Shown: positions 1 through 9,980, counted from the first letter of the stretch. The stretch: 64,000 nucleotides of DNA from Vibrio jasicida CAIM 1864 = LMG 25398 (GCF_000400365.1 NZ_BAOG01000071.1:39973-103972); one strand, 5' to 3'. Translations and numbers: made by a program. Notes: generated by a model from the sequence alone, not told the origin.

Positions 1-151
1 TTTGTACCCCCAATACCTTTACTTACCTGTTAGGCAGTATCAAGCGTGCGTTGTCGACAAGATAAACAACCTTGATTGGATGGATTTGGTGAAAACCTAT
101 ACTATCCGTTCCCCTTTCGGTTTGAATTTCGTGATCGGACACACAAAAATA

Positions 152-3100
152 GTGAAAAAAATCGCATCGATTGCAATGTTACTTTTTACCCTATCGTTCA
201 GTGCATTAGGCAGTGATTTCCTTACTCTGGAAGACAGGAAGTTTCTCGAAACTCAACAACGAATAAAAGTCGGCGTTTTAGAAGGCGATTGGCTGCCTTA
301 TTGGGGCGATCTTGATTCAAAAGAAGGCATCAACATCGAATATGCAGAAACCATGACGCATGATTTGAATGTGGAAGCCGAGTACGTTCCCTACCGAACC
401 CTTAATGCTTTGTTCGATGCGCTAGAAGCAGGAGATATCGATCTCACTGTTGGCTTTGTCGCAACTAAAAAACGTGCCGAGCGCTTTTTGTATTCTGCCC
501 CGATTTTCCAAACCCTTCGCTTGGTTTGGCTCAGAGACATCGAACTAGAGAGTAAACCTCTACACGAATTAAAGTGGGTATGTGTAAAAGACTCCAGCGC
601 TTGCGACCAAATCGAAGCTTTGGGATTCGAACACGTTCATACGGTTCGTAATACCATGATGATGACTACATCTTTGAATACTGGCGCAGCCGATGCTGCA
701 GTGGTTGGTTTATCGACCTTAAACTCTTATGGATTTAAAAACCCTAAAGGCGAACTGATCGGAAAAGTGGTTTACGATAGCGCTTTGGCGCCCGGACAAG
801 TTACGATCTTTACGGCGAAACAGTCTAAACAGTTGATGTCGATCGTTTCCAAGTATATTTCACACTCCAAAGAGTCTAAACACAGCCGGGTTCATATCGA
901 AGCCAATATCAATATTCTACACAACGAATTAATGCTCGATATTCTAGAACAGCAGCAAGGTCATCAGACGGTTCGTTACACGATCCAAGATAATGTCTAT
1001 CACCTTTCTTATCTAGATCCGGAAACAGGTCAAATTAAAGGCTATGTTCATGATTTGCTAAAGTTAATGGAGCAAAAGAGCATGATTAAATTTGAGTATG
1101 TTCCACCTAACGGTCGTGATGTGGATTTGATGTTGGAGGAACGTATCGTCGATTTACTCCCTGCTCGTAATATTGCGTTAACCGACAAGAAGCGCTTTAT
1201 CACGACAAGATCCTTGGGCTTTCTACAATACGGCTATATTGAGTCACTCAATTCGTACGCACGTGATGCTGTTGCGATTTTGGACCGCTCAGGTAATTTT
1301 TATCCGCACTTTTTAGATTACTCCTCTTATGAGTATTCATCTGTGTATCGTGATTTCGATTACCTAATGGAAGCCTTCGAAAATGGTGAGGTTTCGCACG
1401 CCTTCGTCAATCAAAACTTAATCGACAATCATTTTTATGAAGGACAAGGGGTCAAGTTCAAAGCTGCAACGCCGCCCATCGATATTCAACTAAAGATAAA
1501 ACTAGGCATGGAGTTACGAAAAGACTCAGAATTTCTGCGTCGAGTCTTAAATACCGTCTTAAAGATCACCACAGACGCAGAGTTGGAGCAATTGAAAGAT
1601 CGCCATAACAAGGTGACAGTGAATTACGGTTTTGACAAAGAAATCGTAGCGATTTGGGCGCTGGTTGGCACATGTGTTTTGCTGCTTGCCGCGATCATTT
1701 ACATCGTCAGAACTGGCGAACTCACGCGAAAGATTCGCCGCAAGGAATATGAGACCCAAATCCGACAACGTCAAAACCAATGGCTGTCTTCGGTTCTGGA
1801 CCATATCCCAAATATGATTTTGATTTCTGACGACGACCATAAACAGGTACTGGCGAATAAGCCGTTCCTTAATATGCTTAATCGTTGTAATTCAGACATC
1901 AGCATTGCGGAGCCTGAACGCGCTTACTTTTTGAAGCAGTTAAAAGACAAGGAATACCCATTGTCAGATGCGTCAGGCACGCCTGTTTTTCAATTGGGGA
2001 AACAGCACTTCAGGGTTCGTCGCCAACACCTAATTCATCCGTATGATGGGGTGCAATATCAAATGACGGTATTTGACGATATTACTGAGTTAAAACAAAA
2101 ACAGTGCGCGCTTAAAGAATCAAACATCAAAGCAATGCAAGCGATTGAAGCACGAGATCATTTCCTCGCCGTCGTAAGCCATGAGCTAAGAACGCCAATT
2201 GCAGCAATGTTGGGCTTAATGGAGCTCCTAGAACCCGAGTTAAAACGACGAGAAAGCAAGGAATTGCTTAGGAACGCCATGCTATCGGCTGAGCGTTTAA
2301 AGTTGCATGTGAACGATATTTTGGACTTTTCAAAAATCGATGCAGACCAGTTGCAGTTAGACATTCAAGTCGGAAACAGTTACCAAGAACTTGGGCCAAT
2401 GTTGCGCAGCTTTGAAAAAGTCGTAGAACAAAAAGACCTAGCATTCCATGTGAAATGGACGCCAAGCCCGTATGCTTTTGTTGAGCTTGATTGGTTGCGC
2501 GTCAATCAAATTATGAACAACTTGCTAAGCAATGCAGTCAAATTCACTGAACAGGGCCACATCACGGTCAGTTTAAATATTGAACAAGACGCGTTGAAGT
2601 TGTCGGTTTCCGACAGTGGCTGCGGAATGAATGACAGTCAGTTGGCTTCTCTTTTCCAACCTTTTGTTCAAGGAGACAAAAGTGTCAGTCGTCGCTTCGG
2701 TGGAACAGGGCTTGGTATGTCTATCGTATACAGCTTAGTCAAGATAATGGCCGGACATATCGAAGTAGAGAGCCAACCCGAAATTGGAACAACGGTATAT
2801 ATCCAACTACCACTGAAAAGCGAGGCACTTGAATTAACCGGACTTGGCCCTGTTTACACTGAAAATGCGTACATTCAGAAATGGCTAGAGTGTTGGCAAG
2901 TCACCTTGGATGAATTTGAAATGCGACATCACGAGATCAAAGCTGATTCAAACTACAGCAGCATCTACCCCGACTTGATTCACCAAAAGCTGGACACGAG
3001 TTCGATGGTTTACGACGCCCTTGAAGAGCGGCCAGGACAAGACTGGAAGGGACGAGTTTTTGTCGTTGATGATGATGTGATCAACCGATTACTTTTCAAA

Positions 3101-3757
3101 AGACAGTTTGAACGACTTGGGATTGCCTGTGATGTAGCGAAAAGCGGTACAGAAGCGTTACGACAGCTTTGTGCCATTCACGATGATACACAACAAACGC
3201 CAGTCAGTTTGATCATCACTGATTGCCATATGCCAGAAATGGACGGCTATCAGTTAACTCAAACACTCAAACAAAACAACTCGCTGAAACATATCCCTGT
3301 CATCGCTTGTACCGCGGAAAACTCAAGGAATGTCGTGGAACGAGCAAGAGAGTTTGGTATAGAAGAAGTATTATTCAAACCTTATAGCTTGGATGACCTA
3401 CGTGACTTGTGTGAACAATATTTGGCATTGGAAATCACAGAAGAAGCAAGAAGCGCGTGGCTAAGTGCTTATAACCAAGAAGAGAGTATCGAAATGGCTC
3501 AAGTGGTTTGTGATGCACTATCTAGCGACATCGAGCTGATTGAATCAGGCAAAGAAAGCTTAAAATCAGTAGCGCATCGTATTAAAGGCTCGGCGGCAGC
3601 ATTAAATCTCAACCCGCTACAAAACTTGGCCAAACAGTGTGAAACGTTAATTGGCACACCGCAGGAGGTACAGGCGAAACATGCCCTTCTGCAAGAAATG
3701 AATTCGATTGTAGCCATCACTAAACAATGGCTAACGCTTTGTGAGAGCAATAAATGA
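152..3757 (+). CDS. VieS-like hybrid sensor histidine kinase with two periplasmic solute-binding domains
   Basis: This is a membrane sensor kinase that senses a periplasmic ligand and starts a His-Asp-His-Asp relay. The frame is open back to base 2. I chose the GTG at 152 because it gives a clean signal peptide (MKKIASIAMLLFTLSFSALG); ATG 80 and GTG 131 are alternatives. Domains in order are two SBP_bac_3-type domains (about residues 20-490), a membrane helix near 500-520, a PAS-like segment, HisKA with HELRTP (His about 677), HATPase (NNLLSNAVKF, DSGCGMN, GTGLGMS), a receiver (Asp about 1024 in TDCHMPEMDG) and a C-terminal HPt (AHRIKGSAA, His about 1142). It overlaps the next gene by 4 bases (ATGA). 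The gene order matches V. cholerae vieSAB, so VieS is the likely relative. The ligand is unknown. Confidence 0.88.
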   Translation: MKKIASIAMLLFTLSFSALGSDFLTLEDRKFLETQQRIKVGVLEGDWLPYWGDLDSKEGINIEYAETMTHDLNVEAEYVPYRTLNALFDALEAGDIDLTVGFVATKKRAERFLYSAPIFQTLRLVWLRDIELESKPLHELKWVCVKDSSACDQIEALGFEHVHTVRNTMMMTTSLNTGAADAAVVGLSTLNSYGFKNPKGELIGKVVYDSALAPGQVTIFTAKQSKQLMSIVSKYISHSKESKHSRVHIEANINILHNELMLDILEQQQGHQTVRYTIQDNVYHLSYLDPETGQIKGYVHDLLKLMEQKSMIKFEYVPPNGRDVDLMLEERIVDLLPARNIALTDKKRFITTRSLGFLQYGYIESLNSYARDAVAILDRSGNFYPHFLDYSSYEYSSVYRDFDYLMEAFENGEVSHAFVNQNLIDNHFYEGQGVKFKAATPPIDIQLKIKLGMELRKDSEFLRRVLNTVLKITTDAELEQLKDRHNKVTVNYGFDKEIVAIWALVGTCVLLLAAIIYIVRTGELTRKIRRKEYETQIRQRQNQWLSSVLDHIPNMILISDDDHKQVLANKPFLNMLNRCNSDISIAEPERAYFLKQLKDKEYPLSDASGTPVFQLGKQHFRVRRQHLIHPYDGVQYQMTVFDDITELKQKQCALKESNIKAMQAIEARDHFLAVVSHELRTPIAAMLGLMELLEPELKRRESKELLRNAMLSAERLKLHVNDILDFSKIDADQLQLDIQVGNSYQELGPMLRSFEKVVEQKDLAFHVKWTPSPYAFVELDWLRVNQIMNNLLSNAVKFTEQGHITVSLNIEQDALKLSVSDSGCGMNDSQLASLFQPFVQGDKSVSRRFGGTGLGMSIVYSLVKIMAGHIEVESQPEIGTTVYIQLPLKSEALELTGLGPVYTENAYIQKWLECWQVTLDEFEMRHHEIKADSNYSSIYPDLIHQKLDTSSMVYDALEERPGQDWKGRVFVVDDDVINRLLFKRQFERLGIACDVAKSGTEALRQLCAIHDDTQQTPVSLIITDCHMPEMDGYQLTQTLKQNNSLKHIPVIACTAENSRNVVERAREFGIEEVLFKPYSLDDLRDLCEQYLALEITEEARSAWLSAYNQEESIEMAQVVCDALSSDIELIESGKESLKSVAHRIKGSAAALNLNPLQNLAKQCETLIGTPQEVQAKHALLQEMNSIVAITKQWLTLCESNK

Positions 3758-4896
3758 ACGTGTTGATTGTTGAAGACGACATTTTACAAGCAACAAATTT
3801 AAAGATTTTGGCAAACCGCTTAGTTGACGGACAAGTGAGCCTAGTCCATAGCGGTTCAAAAGTGTCAGAAGTGTGTGCTGGCGGAAACATTGACCTAATG
3901 ATTTGCGATATTGACCTGCCCGACTTAAATGGTATCAACTTACTCTCAACATTGTCTGAGGAAATCAAACCAAAGGGTGTGGTGATATTAAGTGCGATGA
4001 GCAAAGACATTGTCGAGATCACTTACAACATGTGTTTATCCGCCAATTACGTATTTGTGCGTGCCATGACCAAACCCATCTCTTTTGAACAGTTACACGA
4101 GATTGTAACTGCATTTCAAAAACAGATGCAGCAATCGGAAGTAAAGCGACCTCAGATTCAACTCAATAATGAAGAGATTGAGCAGGCTTTTAATAACGGT
4201 TGGTTTGAAAACTATTACCAACCTCAATACACCACAGACGACAACACGCTGGTTGGTGTAGAAGCCTTGGTTCGCTGCCATCATCCGGTGCATGGCTTGC
4301 TTGCCCCTGTTGCATTTTTGGATCAAATAAACCAACGCAACGAACTCGATCGTCTATTTTGGCTCGTGCTTCAAGAAGCACTACGTGATATCGCACATTT
4401 GGGTAAAGCGATTCATTTATCGGTCAACATGAACCAGAAATCACTCAGAGAGCCTATGAGTGAACGCTTTTTTGCTTTATGTACTGACTATGGCGTTGCC
4501 CCTGAACGCATCACCTTGGAACTGACGGAAGATGAAGTTTACGACTCAGGTGTGATCTCATTGGCCAACCTCGCTAATTTACGTTTACGTGGCGTTGGTT
4601 TAGCTATTGATGATTTTGGGACGGGTTATTCATCATTAAGTCAGTTGGCGGTCTTGCCGTACACCGAGCTCAAAATTGATCGACAATTTATCAGCAATTC
4701 TTTGTCCAATTTCAAGAGCCAACAATTGACCATTTCAAGCCTTCAACTGGCGAAGTCATTGGGCTTAAAATCGGTTGCAGAAGGGGTCGAAGACGAAGAT
4801 ACCTTGCACTACTTGAATCAATTAGGAGTGGACTTGTATCAGGGATTTGTCGCTTCTAAAGCGATACCACTTGAAGCCTTAAAGAAGCTTGTATAA
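3754..4896 (+). CDS. VieA-like response regulator, REC-EAL c-di-GMP phosphodiesterase without HTH
   Basis: This is a cytoplasmic response regulator predicted to hydrolyse c-di-GMP when phosphorylated by the upstream kinase. The N-terminal receiver has acidic residues ED8-D9 and phospho-acceptor D52 (CDIDLPDLNG). The EAL domain (about 140-380) keeps every catalytic position I can check: E170 (EALVR), N225, E256/E259 (LELTE), D286-D287 (DDFGTGYS), K307, E343 (AEGVE) and YQG. It therefore looks active. V. cholerae VieA has an extra C-terminal LuxR-type DNA-binding domain, from knowledge of that family. Here the protein stops after EAL at 380 aa, so it should act through c-di-GMP only. Translation is coupled to the kinase by the ATGA overlap. 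Confidence 0.9.
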   Translation: MNVLIVEDDILQATNLKILANRLVDGQVSLVHSGSKVSEVCAGGNIDLMICDIDLPDLNGINLLSTLSEEIKPKGVVILSAMSKDIVEITYNMCLSANYVFVRAMTKPISFEQLHEIVTAFQKQMQQSEVKRPQIQLNNEEIEQAFNNGWFENYYQPQYTTDDNTLVGVEALVRCHHPVHGLLAPVAFLDQINQRNELDRLFWLVLQEALRDIAHLGKAIHLSVNMNQKSLREPMSERFFALCTDYGVAPERITLELTEDEVYDSGVISLANLANLRLRGVGLAIDDFGTGYSSLSQLAVLPYTELKIDRQFISNSLSNFKSQQLTISSLQLAKSLGLKSVAEGVEDEDTLHYLNQLGVDLYQGFVASKAIPLEALKKLV

Positions 4897-4963
4897 CGCC
4901 TTTGTTCATTGCTGCTGACGAACCAGCAGCTTTGTTTAAACCATTAGACGATTACATAAAGAA

Positions 4964-6631
4964 ATGAGCAGTAAATCTTTCTCTGAATACAATATCCTGA
5001 TCGTTGACGATGCACCTATTGTCGTCCTTACTCTTCGTAACATGCTGACTAAACTTGGCTTTTCGGATAAACGTATCTTCACAGCACGCTTAGCAAGAGG
5101 GGCAATTTCGATTGCGCACAAAGAGCACATCGATCTCATTATTTGTGATTACAACTTCGGTCGGGGTATGAATGGCAAGCAGCTTTTCGAAGAGCTAAAA
5201 CACCTCAAATTGCTGAACCATGACACGGTGTTTATCCTTGTTACTGGTGAGAGCTCTGCCACTATCGTGCGTGCCATCATTGAGCTTAAACCCGACGAAT
5301 ACCTGCTCAAACCTTTTAATTCCATAACGCTTAGAGAACGTATTTCAGCCGCAATAAAGCGTAAAGTCACTTTGCGCGCACTCTATGAGGCTGAACTCAA
5401 AAACGATGCTCGCTCAGGGTTAGAGGCCTGCGATGAGTTAACACCATTTAATCCCGAATATTTCTTCATTATTGAGAAGTTTCGTGCTGACTTTCTAACA
5501 CGCCTCAAACTACACCAAGAAGCCAAACACGTTTACGAACGAGTGATTGAGCGTAAAGACGTGAATTGGGCAAAGATTGGCTTGGCAAATACCATGGTTG
5601 CGCTGGGTGAAGCAGACGAGGCAAAAAGAATAGTACTCGCCTTGTTAGAGGAGTCTCCGAACAACGTTGAAGTCCGCGAATGTGCAGCAAACTACACAAT
5701 GCTTAACCGTGAGGTGCCAACTGCGATCAAACATTTGGAGCTTGCAAGCAGTTTGGTTGAGGGGAACTCGGAACGCGAACTTGTCATCGTGAATTTATGC
5801 TTAGCTGAGCATGACTATCATTCTGCTCTAATGCATTACCATGTATACATGGAAATCAACAAAGATACTTACAGAAACAATACCTACGCAAAGTTAAACC
5901 TGATTCGAATCCTTCTTTATTGCGCACGCAAACTCGAGGGAAGAGAAGACTTATTGGCTCAAGCAAAGAACTTGTTCAAATCCGTCATGTCTGGGCCGAA
6001 AAATAAAGCATTAAAAAATGAATTGGATTTGATTGCGGCACATATCGCGATTGAAGAGAACCAATATGTAGCAGCGTTTAAAGTGCTCAGTGATTTATAT
6101 CACCGTAAACCATTCGCGCATTTTTACGCACAGTTTCATCTCGCGTGGCTATTACATGAAATGAACTTTGAATCCGAGTTTACTCATGCAATCACATGGT
6201 GTTTTGAGAACTTACAAACCGATTCTAGTGATACCATTTTGTCGAGTAAAATTACGCTTGGCCGCTCATTAGAAGCGGACAATGTTGAGCGACAGGCGTG
6301 GATGCAGGAACAATACAAAAAGATCCGCGCGGCAGAACAAGATTATCAATCTCTCATTGATGCCTTGATTGAGTTACAAGCACACTGCCCTTTACTGCGT
6401 ACTGTGTGTATCAACATCATCAAGGTGCTGACTCGTGCATGGCCAACCAATAAGAACGCACTGCAAGTCGAAATCCTAATCAAGAAGTGCGATAACATCG
6501 TTAAACAACTTGTCTCTAGCGAAGAACTAGAAAGAAGCGGTTACGACAAGTTTCTTTTCCTAGCTCAAGATCGATGTCAGCAGATGTCCGTGGTGAACAC
6601 ACCACCTTCACAGCCAGAACTGACAAATTAG
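4964..6631 (+). CDS. VieB-like response regulator, REC plus TPR-like helical repeats
   Basis: An N-terminal receiver domain (DD15-16, phospho-acceptor D62 in ICDYNFG, conserved T/K region) is followed by about 400 residues of helical TPR-like repeats and no DNA-binding or enzymatic output. V. cholerae VieB has this architecture and is known to damp VieS-VieA signalling, so a modulatory, protein-binding role is inferred. It lies 67 bases after the EAL gene on the same strand and ends just before a strong hairpin terminator, so it is the last gene of a three-gene operon. The product is 555 aa. It starts at ATG 4964 with only a weak AAAGAA ribosome site. Confidence 0.82.
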   Translation: MSSKSFSEYNILIVDDAPIVVLTLRNMLTKLGFSDKRIFTARLARGAISIAHKEHIDLIICDYNFGRGMNGKQLFEELKHLKLLNHDTVFILVTGESSATIVRAIIELKPDEYLLKPFNSITLRERISAAIKRKVTLRALYEAELKNDARSGLEACDELTPFNPEYFFIIEKFRADFLTRLKLHQEAKHVYERVIERKDVNWAKIGLANTMVALGEADEAKRIVLALLEESPNNVEVRECAANYTMLNREVPTAIKHLELASSLVEGNSERELVIVNLCLAEHDYHSALMHYHVYMEINKDTYRNNTYAKLNLIRILLYCARKLEGREDLLAQAKNLFKSVMSGPKNKALKNELDLIAAHIAIEENQYVAAFKVLSDLYHRKPFAHFYAQFHLAWLLHEMNFESEFTHAITWCFENLQTDSSDTILSSKITLGRSLEADNVERQAWMQEQYKKIRAAEQDYQSLIDALIELQAHCPLLRTVCINIIKVLTRAWPTNKNALQVEILIKKCDNIVKQLVSSEELERSGYDKFLFLAQDRCQQMSVVNTPPSQPELTN

Positions 6632-6638
6632 ACAGCAA

Positions 6639-6662
6639 AAAGGGGCGCGATGCCCCTTTCAT
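6639..6662 (+). terminator. Rho-independent terminator of the vieSAB-like operon
   Basis: A perfect 8-bp stem AAAGGGGC/GCCCCTTT with a 5-base loop is followed by TTTC, 8 bases after the stop of the VieB-like gene. The A-tract on the other side allows bidirectional use with the small gene on the minus strand. Confidence 0.85.
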
Positions 6663-6668
6663 TTCGGA

Positions 6669-6788
6669 TTACAGATTGAAGAAACGGTTAATCCAAGTCA
6701 CCTCACCGAACGCAATCAAATCGTAGATAGTGAAGAACACTGCACAGATAACGGCAAGCTTCACCAATCGAATCGCAATTAACATCAT
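6669..6788 (-). CDS. Small single-pass membrane protein, 39 aa
   Basis: A short reading frame encodes one hydrophobic helix (LAVICAVFFTIYDLIAF) between short charged ends, as in small inner-membrane proteins. The open frame runs further upstream to 6899. I chose the ATG at 6788 because GGGA lies 6 bases before it and the residues upstream do not look like coding sequence. A second ATG follows immediately. It ends near the bidirectional terminator shared with the vieSAB-like operon. I do not recognise a family, and the function is unknown. Confidence 0.5.
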   Translation of the reverse strand: MMLIAIRLVKLAVICAVFFTIYDLIAFGEVTWINRFFNL

Positions 6789-7031
6789 AACTTCCCACTT
6801 ACCTTCTTGTCTGAGTGTCGTTGATTCCTCGCAGTTTACTGGTTTTCTTACGAACCACAACGCATGAAAACCCAGATTACGTGAGAAAGTGTGTATCACA
6901 GCTTAAGCCTCACCCTTGTACATTTGCTCATACATTTGGAGGCGACGGATAAATCTATTCTCTTGTCTACTCGTATCTATACTTTAAATAGTGTTTTCAA
7001 TAAGTCCCAGTGGTAACACAAGGAGGGCTGT

Positions 7032-8399
7032 ATGAAACAGATACGATTGTGGCTTCTTCCCCTACTCTTGTTTGCCAGCCAAGCGCTAGCGAACACCGTT
7101 TGGGTATTGCCTGTAAAAGGTGCGATTGGTCCTGCCCTGAGCGATTATCTGTCGCGAGAGATTGAAGAAGCTCAACAAAACGGCGTTGACCTCGTCATCC
7201 TAAAAATGGACACACCGGGCGGGCTTGATAGTTCAATGAGGGACATCATTCACGCCATCACCACCTCTTCCGTACCCATTGCAACTTGGGTTGGTCCATC
7301 AGGCTCTCGGGCAGCCAGCGCAGGCACGTACATTCTGCTCGCCAGTCATGTCGCTGCGATGGCAGAAGCCACTAACTTAGGAGCCGCGACTCCCGTTGCC
7401 TTGGGTGGCGCACCACAACAGCCGTCTTCAGACGAAGGTAAAGATTCAACAGATTCACAACCGGAATCCACAGAAAAAGCCTCGGACGAAGTCCCTGCCA
7501 AAACCGCAATGGAAAAGAAAGTCATTAATGATGCCAAAGCGTACATCAAAGGCTTAGCGCGATTGCACGATAGAAATGCCGAGTGGGCAGAAAAAGCGGT
7601 CAGCATGGCGGCTAGTTTGGACGCCACCGAAGCATTAGAACTCAACGTCATCGACTTCATAGCTAACTCGCCCGAAGACTTGGTCACCACCATCAATGGC
7701 ACAGAGGTCAAAGTGAACGGCAAGCCGTTTAAGCTGACGTTAGATAACCCAACTTGGGTGGAGCGCGTCCCCGACTGGCGTGCGGAAATGTTGGCGGTGA
7801 TCACCAACCCCAACGTGGCTTATATCCTGATGCTCATTGGTATTTATGGCTTGCTTCTAGAGTTTTACAACCCCGGCATCGGCTTGCCCGGCGTGCTCGG
7901 TGGGATTTGCCTATTGCTAGCCATGTACGCATTGCAAATGATGCCAGTAAATTACGTTGGTTTAGGGTTACTGCTACTCGGTATTGCTCTGATGATTGCT
8001 GAAGCCTTTAACCCGAGCTTTGGCATACTCGGCTTAGGTGGCGTCGTTGCGTTTGTTCTCGGCTCAATCTTCCTAATGGACAGCGACATCCCCGGCTTCC
8101 AAATCGCGCTACCGCTGATCTTCGGTATCGCTGTTTTCTCTGCAGGATTAATTGTGATTACCGTTGGCTTGCTTCTTAAAATTCGCAGCAAAAAAGCCAC
8201 CACTGGGCTAGAAACCTACCCGGGTAAACTCGCCGTTGTGAGCGATGATTTTGTTGATGGAACGGGGCTTGTCCAACTGGATGGTGCATTGTGGCAAGCC
8301 AAAGCTGATGCACAGCTCAAACAAGGAGACCACGTCACCGTGGTAACCATAAAAGGGTTGACCCTAACCGTGAAACCCAGTGACCGCCCTAAGGAATAG
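7032..8399 (+). CDS. NfeD-family membrane-bound serine protease (ClpP-like, 1510-N type)
   Basis: The order is a signal peptide (about 1-21), a ClpP-class serine protease domain, several membrane helices (about 255-385) and a C-terminal NfeD OB-fold domain. The protease domain has MDTPGGL and SRAASAGTYI, with the probable nucleophile Ser in ASAG; the partner Lys is probably in AYIKGLA. Members of this family cleave the hydrophobic C-termini of stomatin-like partners and are thought to act in membrane quality control. The partner is encoded 9 bases downstream. A strong AAGGAGG lies before ATG 7032. A low-complexity Ser/Glu-rich linker (about 130-160) interrupts the protease domain, as is usual in longer family members. 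Confidence 0.9.
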   Translation: MKQIRLWLLPLLLFASQALANTVWVLPVKGAIGPALSDYLSREIEEAQQNGVDLVILKMDTPGGLDSSMRDIIHAITTSSVPIATWVGPSGSRAASAGTYILLASHVAAMAEATNLGAATPVALGGAPQQPSSDEGKDSTDSQPESTEKASDEVPAKTAMEKKVINDAKAYIKGLARLHDRNAEWAEKAVSMAASLDATEALELNVIDFIANSPEDLVTTINGTEVKVNGKPFKLTLDNPTWVERVPDWRAEMLAVITNPNVAYILMLIGIYGLLLEFYNPGIGLPGVLGGICLLLAMYALQMMPVNYVGLGLLLLGIALMIAEAFNPSFGILGLGGVVAFVLGSIFLMDSDIPGFQIALPLIFGIAVFSAGLIVITVGLLLKIRSKKATTGLETYPGKLAVVSDDFVDGTGLVQLDGALWQAKADAQLKQGDHVTVVTIKGLTLTVKPSDRPKE

Positions 8400-8408
8400 G
8401 AGGCGCTT

Positions 8409-9200
8409 ATGATGCTCTACACTGTTGCCGTTATCGTTGTTTTATTGGTTGCACTGGCAACGCAAATGTTCAAGGTGCTGCGTGAGTACGAGCGCGGCGT
8501 GGTGTTCTTCCTCGGTCGTTTCCAAGAAGTAAAAGGACCGGGCTTGATCATATTAATTCCTTTCATTCAACAAATGGTTCGCGTTGACTTACGTACCATA
8601 GTGTTGGATGTTCCGACTCAAGATTTGATCACCCGTGACAACGTATCAGTCAGAGTCAACGCCGTGGTTTACTTTCGAGTTGTCGACCCACAAATGGCGA
8701 TCAACAACATTGAAAGCTACAGCGATGCCACCAGCCAGTTAGCACAGACAACGCTGCGTTCGGTGCTTGGTCAGCATGAACTGGATGAGTTGCTTTCTGA
8801 ACGTGAGCGCCTCAACAAAGACCTGCAATCCATCCTCGACCAGCAAACTGACGATTGGGGTATCAAGATAGCAACGGTTGAGGTGAAACACGTTGATCTG
8901 AACGACAGCATGGTGCGCGCCCTCGCCCGTCAAGCCGAGGCAGAACGTAACCGTCGCGCGAAGATCATACACGCGACAGGTGAATTAGAAGCCTCTAACA
9001 AGCTCAGAGAAGCAGCAGAGATGCTAAATAAAGCACCGAACGCATTACAGCTTCGTTACATGCAGACGCTCACTGAAATCACCACAGACAAAACATCGAC
9101 CATTATCTTCCCGATGCCGATTAATCTCGTCGAAGCGGTCTCCGATATCGCCAAGGCGGTGAAGAAGAATCAGGGAGAATCGGAAGAGGGGAAAGAGTAA
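8409..9200 (+). CDS. Slipin/stomatin-like SPFH-domain membrane protein
   Basis: A single N-terminal membrane helix is followed by an SPFH/band-7 domain: EYERGVVFFLGRF, GLIILIPF, VDVRT-like region and ALARQAEAERNRRAKII. A coiled-coil tail rich in Glu and Lys follows. The length of 263 aa is typical for slipins. Such proteins form membrane-scaffolding oligomers and are the usual operon partner and substrate of NfeD proteases, as here with a 9-base gap and an AGGAGG ribosome site. Two adjacent ATG codons (8409, 8412) could start it. Confidence 0.92.
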   Translation: MMLYTVAVIVVLLVALATQMFKVLREYERGVVFFLGRFQEVKGPGLIILIPFIQQMVRVDLRTIVLDVPTQDLITRDNVSVRVNAVVYFRVVDPQMAINNIESYSDATSQLAQTTLRSVLGQHELDELLSERERLNKDLQSILDQQTDDWGIKIATVEVKHVDLNDSMVRALARQAEAERNRRAKIIHATGELEASNKLREAAEMLNKAPNALQLRYMQTLTEITTDKTSTIIFPMPINLVEAVSDIAKAVKKNQGESEEGKE

Positions 9201-9235
9201 GCCTAGTAGCCTCTATAGAGGCAAGTAGAAAAAGG

Positions 9236-9267
9236 AAAAAGGGAGTAGCTGTGTTCTACTCCCTTTA
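9236..9267. terminator. Bidirectional terminator between slipin and globin-like genes
   Basis: An 11-bp stem AAAGGGAGTAG/CTACTCCCTTT has a 7-base loop and A/T tracts on both sides. It sits between convergent genes and can end both. Confidence 0.8.
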
Positions 9268-9288
9268 CGAATTCAACATTGATTGAAC

Positions 9289-9693
9289 TTAAGCATCGGT
9301 GCATTCTTTCTTCATAATTGCCAATCCTGTTTCAAAGCAGTGACGCCAAGCGTGCTCCACCCTTTCATCAAAGTCAGGATCACATTGGGCGACGGTTTCT
9401 AACAGGCTTTCAAACCAGACATCGATATCTTCAGGGGCGACGCCAATATTATTATGCCCGTGCTTGTGCCCGTATTTCCGCATCATGTCACGAGCGTCTG
9501 TAGAGGTGTCTGCCATCATCACAAACACGATAGACCCTTTAAGCATCCGGATTTGCTTCTTCATGTCCACCCCATCGAACTTCTGTCTGAAGTTTTCGCC
9601 TTTCGACCAAAAGTTCTCGTAGAACAAATCAAAGAAGTCCTCATGGGTAACACAGCGTTCATAGCTGTCGTTAAAAACTTCGATTACGTTCAT
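9289..9693 (-). CDS. Globin-like heme protein, single domain
   Basis: This 134-aa all-helical protein has a globin pattern. It has an early helix with FYENFW, a central helix ending in MLKGSIVFVMM, then RKYGHKHGHNNIGV with candidate proximal His residues, and a final helix (WRHCFETGLAIMKK). It resembles the single-domain globins common in Vibrio, which bind oxygen or nitric oxide. The exact ligand and chemistry cannot be read from sequence. It stands alone, convergent with the slipin gene, with its own terminator. Assignment is by fold pattern rather than a long identical motif. Confidence 0.72.
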   Translation of the reverse strand: MNVIEVFNDSYERCVTHEDFFDLFYENFWSKGENFRQKFDGVDMKKQIRMLKGSIVFVMMADTSTDARDMMRKYGHKHGHNNIGVAPEDIDVWFESLLETVAQCDPDFDERVEHAWRHCFETGLAIMKKECTDA

Positions 9694-9980
9694 CCCCTAG
9701 CCTCCAACCAACTTATCTATTTTCATTATGAATGTAATTTAATAATACTACCAAGCTCATTGGTGGGTTCTGCGGTTTCTGAACGTCGGCGTGCGGAGAA
9801 TGCTAACCTGCCTGATAGCCGTTCAAATTCGATTTTCAATAAAAAATAGAAAGTGATTTAAACGAAACACGTATTATCAATTCGATAAAAGTCGATATTA
9901 TGGACTCACTTTCGAGGTACGCATGGTTGTCGATGCTAAGCGCATCCTCATTTGTCTAATAATATTAAGAGGATATAAAC

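Noticed and set aside
2158..2465. Minus-strand frames of 60-70 codons inside the VieS-like gene
   Set aside because: They lie entirely opposite well-conserved kinase motifs and have no coding character of their own.
7346..7813. 155-codon minus-strand frame opposite the NfeD-family protease gene
   Set aside because: It is Ser/Ala-rich and is the mirror of a GC-rich coding region; the plus-strand protein has clear family motifs.
9454..9849. 131-codon plus-strand frame opposite the globin-like gene
   Set aside because: His/Val/Pro-rich composition typical of an antisense shadow; the minus-strand frame has the globin pattern and a terminator.
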